Position numbers and translations under genes: made by a program. A stretch of DNA of 5,907 nt. Source: an uncultured Blautia sp. (lineage in GTDB: Bacteria > Bacillota > Clostridia > Lachnospirales > Lachnospiraceae). Below the pieces are notes generated by a model. The model was not told where the DNA came from and did no database searches. It saw only the letters and a program-made list of their open reading frames with translations. Every line of letters begins with the position of its first letter. Positions within the stretch are counted from its first letter, which is position 1. Shown here piece after piece: positions 5,833-5,907 of this stretch. The stretch spans positions 1 through 5,907 of the forward strand of contig CAMNGN010000120.1 of the NCBI GenBank assembly GCA_946538475.1, written 5' to 3'.

Positions 5833-5907
5833 AGGGCTTTTTGGTCAATAGGGACGTTTTTCTTTGCACCAACCAAACCGCGCCATTGTCTTGTTATCAT
5901 AGCCATA

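Noticed and set aside
5517..5906. 129-codon minus-strand open frame at the right edge
   Set aside because: Its middle is the 64-bp-period repeat, which shifts frame from copy to copy, and its end lies in the inverted repeat. The palindrome makes a plus-strand frame (5286-5510) encode the same RFRVQTAGAYPSVNRC string, so both look like translated repeat DNA.

Overview
The window most resembles a Gram-positive Clostridia-type chromosome, possibly a gut Lachnospiraceae relative. This rests on strong AGGAGG ribosome binding sites, mid-range GC, a secreted surface protein with a Firmicutes-style signal peptide, and zinc-ribbon proteins of a kind common in that group. The lineage is an inference; no rRNA, tRNA or other marker is present.

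All four convincing genes are on the minus strand. From right to left, bases 5326-5907 carry no convincing gene. This stretch holds a 260-bp, nearly perfect inverted repeat (5363-5622) and a direct repeat with a 64-bp period (two clear copies at 5721-5768 and 5785-5832, plus a decayed third). A sigma-A-like promoter (5296-5325) follows, then a leader of about 100 nt.

That promoter should drive a tight three-gene operon. The first gene encodes a 465-aa membrane protein with an N-terminal coiled coil, about four membrane segments and a C-terminal cysteine pair cluster (3793-5190, GTG start). The second encodes a 328-aa, highly charged, mostly disordered protein ending in a zinc ribbon (2807-3793); its start shares one base with the previous stop. 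The third is udk, uridine kinase (2171-2794), whose ribosome binding site overlaps the preceding stop codon. Tight coupling suggests co-expression, and the two zinc-ribbon proteins may act together at the membrane; neither has a function I recognise.

Below udk, a 125-nt gap holds a strong GC-rich hairpin whose T-run points along the plus strand, against all annotated genes. The gap is followed by the start of a large exported, probably beta-helical surface protein (1-2045), cut off by the left edge of the window after 681 codons, within or just after a Pro/Gly/Glu-rich tail.

Most novel: the paired zinc-ribbon genes coupled to udk, and the palindrome plus tandem-repeat module upstream of their promoter.
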